Source: DASVAL01 sp035649575 (GTDB lineage: Bacteria > Planctomycetota > UBA1135 > UBA2386). From it: a DNA stretch of 49,521 nt. Below the pieces are notes generated by a model. That model had not been told where the DNA came from and ran no database searches. It worked only from the letters and a program-made list of their open reading frames with translations. The position numbers and the translations under genes are program-made. The stretch covers positions 1 to 49,521 of the forward strand of contig DASRJH010000005.1 of the NCBI GenBank assembly GCA_035649575.1, read 5' to 3'. Within the stretch, counting starts at the first letter, position 1; the number at the start of each line of letters is the position of its first letter. Of this stretch, positions 48,508 through 49,521 are shown one piece after another.

Positions 48508-49521
48508 CTACGTCTTCTTGCCGGCCTGCTGCGACCCGTCCTTCTTCTGCACCTTCTGCCAGGTGTCCTTGAGCGTCACGGTGCGATGGAACACGGGCGC
48601 GCCGGCCCTGCTGTCGACGGGGTCGACGCTGAAGTAGGCCAGCCGCTCGAACTGGAAGCGCTCGCCACCCTTCGCCGACGCGAGGCTCGGTTCGCACTTG
48701 CCGCGCACGACCTTCTTGCTGTTCGGATTCAGCAGCCGGATGAAATCGCCGCCGTCGGCGCGCGCCGGATCCGGATCGGTGAAGAGGTGATCGAACAGGC
48801 GCACCTCGGCATCGAGCGCGTGTGGCGCCGACACCCAGTGGATCGTCGCCTTGACCTTGCGTCCGTCCGGTGCGTTGCCGCCCCGCGTCTTCGGGTCGTA
48901 GGTGCAGCGGATCGTCGCTACCCTGCCCGTCTGGTCCTTCTCGACCGCGATGCACGTCACGAAGTAGCCGTAGCGCAGACGCACTTCGCGGCCGGGGCTC
49001 AGCCGGAAGAAGTCCTTCGGCGGCGTCTCCATGAAGTCTTCGCGTTCGATCAGCAGCTCGCCGCAGAACGGCACCTCGCGCGCACCGGCGGCCGGATCCT
49101 CGGGGTTGTTCTGGGCCTGCACCCATTCGACGTGGGGCTTTCCGGGGGTTCCCGCGGGCCAGTTCTCGATCACGAGGCGCACGGGGTCGAGCACGACCAT
49201 GCGGCGTGCGGAGGTCTTGTTGAGGTGGCTGCGCACGAAGAACTCGAGCAGCTCGAATTCGTGCGTGCTGTTGAACTTCGCCACGCCGACGTGCCGGCAG
49301 AACGCGACGAGCGCCTCGGGTGGGTAACCGCGGCGCCGCAGGCCACGCAGCGTCGGCATGCGAGGGTCGTCCCAGCCGTCGACGTGCTTGCCTTCGACGA
49401 GCAGCAAGAGCCTCCGCTTGCTCGTCAGCAGGTAGGTCACGTTGAGCCGCGCGAACTCGATCTGCTGCGGCCTGTAGATGGGAATCGAGTCGCAGAACCA
49501 GTCGTAGAGCGGCCGGTGGTG
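48508..49521 (-). CDS. glnS: glutaminyl-tRNA synthetase, 3' part (5' end beyond window edge)
   Basis: About 337 codons remain. The frame runs to the right edge and begins there with HRPLYDWFCDSIPIYRPQQ, then EFARLNVTYLLTSKRRLL, then HVDGWDDPRMPTLRGLRRRGY. This is the class I GlnRS core after the catalytic domain, with the KMSKS-region SKR motif written TSKRR. The beta-barrel anticodon-binding domains follow to residue end (KTKK-like tail QQAGKKT). It charges tRNA-Gln with glutamine. The GTG at 49440 is not the true start. glnS presence shows direct Gln-tRNA charging rather than only the amidotransferase route. Confidence 0.95.
   Translation of the reverse strand, partial: HHRPLYDWFCDSIPIYRPQQIEFARLNVTYLLTSKRRLLLLVEGKHVDGWDDPRMPTLRGLRRRGYPPEALVAFCRHVGVAKFNSTHEFELLEFFVRSHLNKTSARRMVVLDPVRLVIENWPAGTPGKPHVEWVQAQNNPEDPAAGAREVPFCGELLIEREDFMETPPKDFFRLSPGREVRLRYGYFVTCIAVEKDQTGRVATIRCTYDPKTRGGNAPDGRKVKATIHWVSAPHALDAEVRLFDHLFTDPDPARADGGDFIRLLNPNSKKVVRGKCEPSLASAKGGERFQFERLAYFSVDPVDSRAGAPVFHRTVTLKDTWQKVQKKDGSQQAGKKT

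Overview
GC-rich bacterial chromosome segment of 49.5 kb, densely coding on both strands, with mixed ATG, GTG and TTG starts. The gene content suggests a Planctomycetota-like lineage (inference). Supporting signs are an ECF-type sigma factor fused through a membrane helix to a long array of carboxypeptidase-regulatory-like domains, large secreted beta-repeat proteins (one kelch-like, one FG-GAP/VCBS), a PEP-CTERM protein, many predicted lipoproteins and an Omp85 barrel. The last three imply an outer membrane. No tRNA, rRNA, CRISPR array, intact mobile element or phage was seen. The basic machinery (ffh, rpsP, rpmE, prfA, prmC, ssb, glnS, acnA, fumarase, thiS, thiG) looks chromosomal.

Layout. 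1-4.2 kb: a secreted carboxypeptidase-regulatory-like protein running off the left edge, divergent from the sigma/transmembrane/adhesin-like fusion. 4.3-12.7 kb: an accessory secreted block. It holds a glutathione-peroxidase-like protein with an altered catalytic tetrad, a degraded stretch with a small zinc-ribbon ORF, a 12-repeat kelch-like protein, a tandem thioredoxin-fold protein, a lipoprotein, a Cys-rich secreted protein and a secreted protein with a GYWKKHP-type C-terminal domain. 12.7-15.8 kb: a DinB-family remnant, class II fumarase, a small conserved protein, a PEP-CTERM protein and an IS91-type transposase remnant. 15.8-24.8 kb: desaturase, zinc deacylase, aconitase with a histone-like tail, lipoprotein, transporter, RlmI-like methyltransferase and ThiS. 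24.9-29.9 kb: EF-hand coiled-coil protein, Omp85 protein, DUF488, ThiG, CPBP protease and gamma carbonic anhydrase, the last three joined by 4-nt stop/start overlaps.

30-39.8 kb: FG-GAP lipoprotein, sugar nucleotidyltransferase, amidohydrolase, LarE, M28 peptidase, a lipoprotein and a second giant secreted protein. 40-49.5 kb: zinc-ribbon rhomboid protease, ffh, rpsP, an HhH-GPD-like protein, Maf, a membrane protein, rpmE, prfA, prmC, a PilZ protein, ssb and the 3' part of glnS running off the right edge.

Functional links. thiS and thiG supply the sulfur-carrier and thiazole-synthase steps of thiamin synthesis but lie 3.1 kb apart. Aconitase and fumarase are two TCA enzymes in separate loci. 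prfA and prmC form the usual release factor and release-factor-methylase pair. The strongest candidate for something new is the left-end pair: a membrane-tethered sigma factor whose presumed outer-face sensor is built from the same kind of domains as its divergent secreted neighbour. All calls come from reading the sequence; no database search was run.
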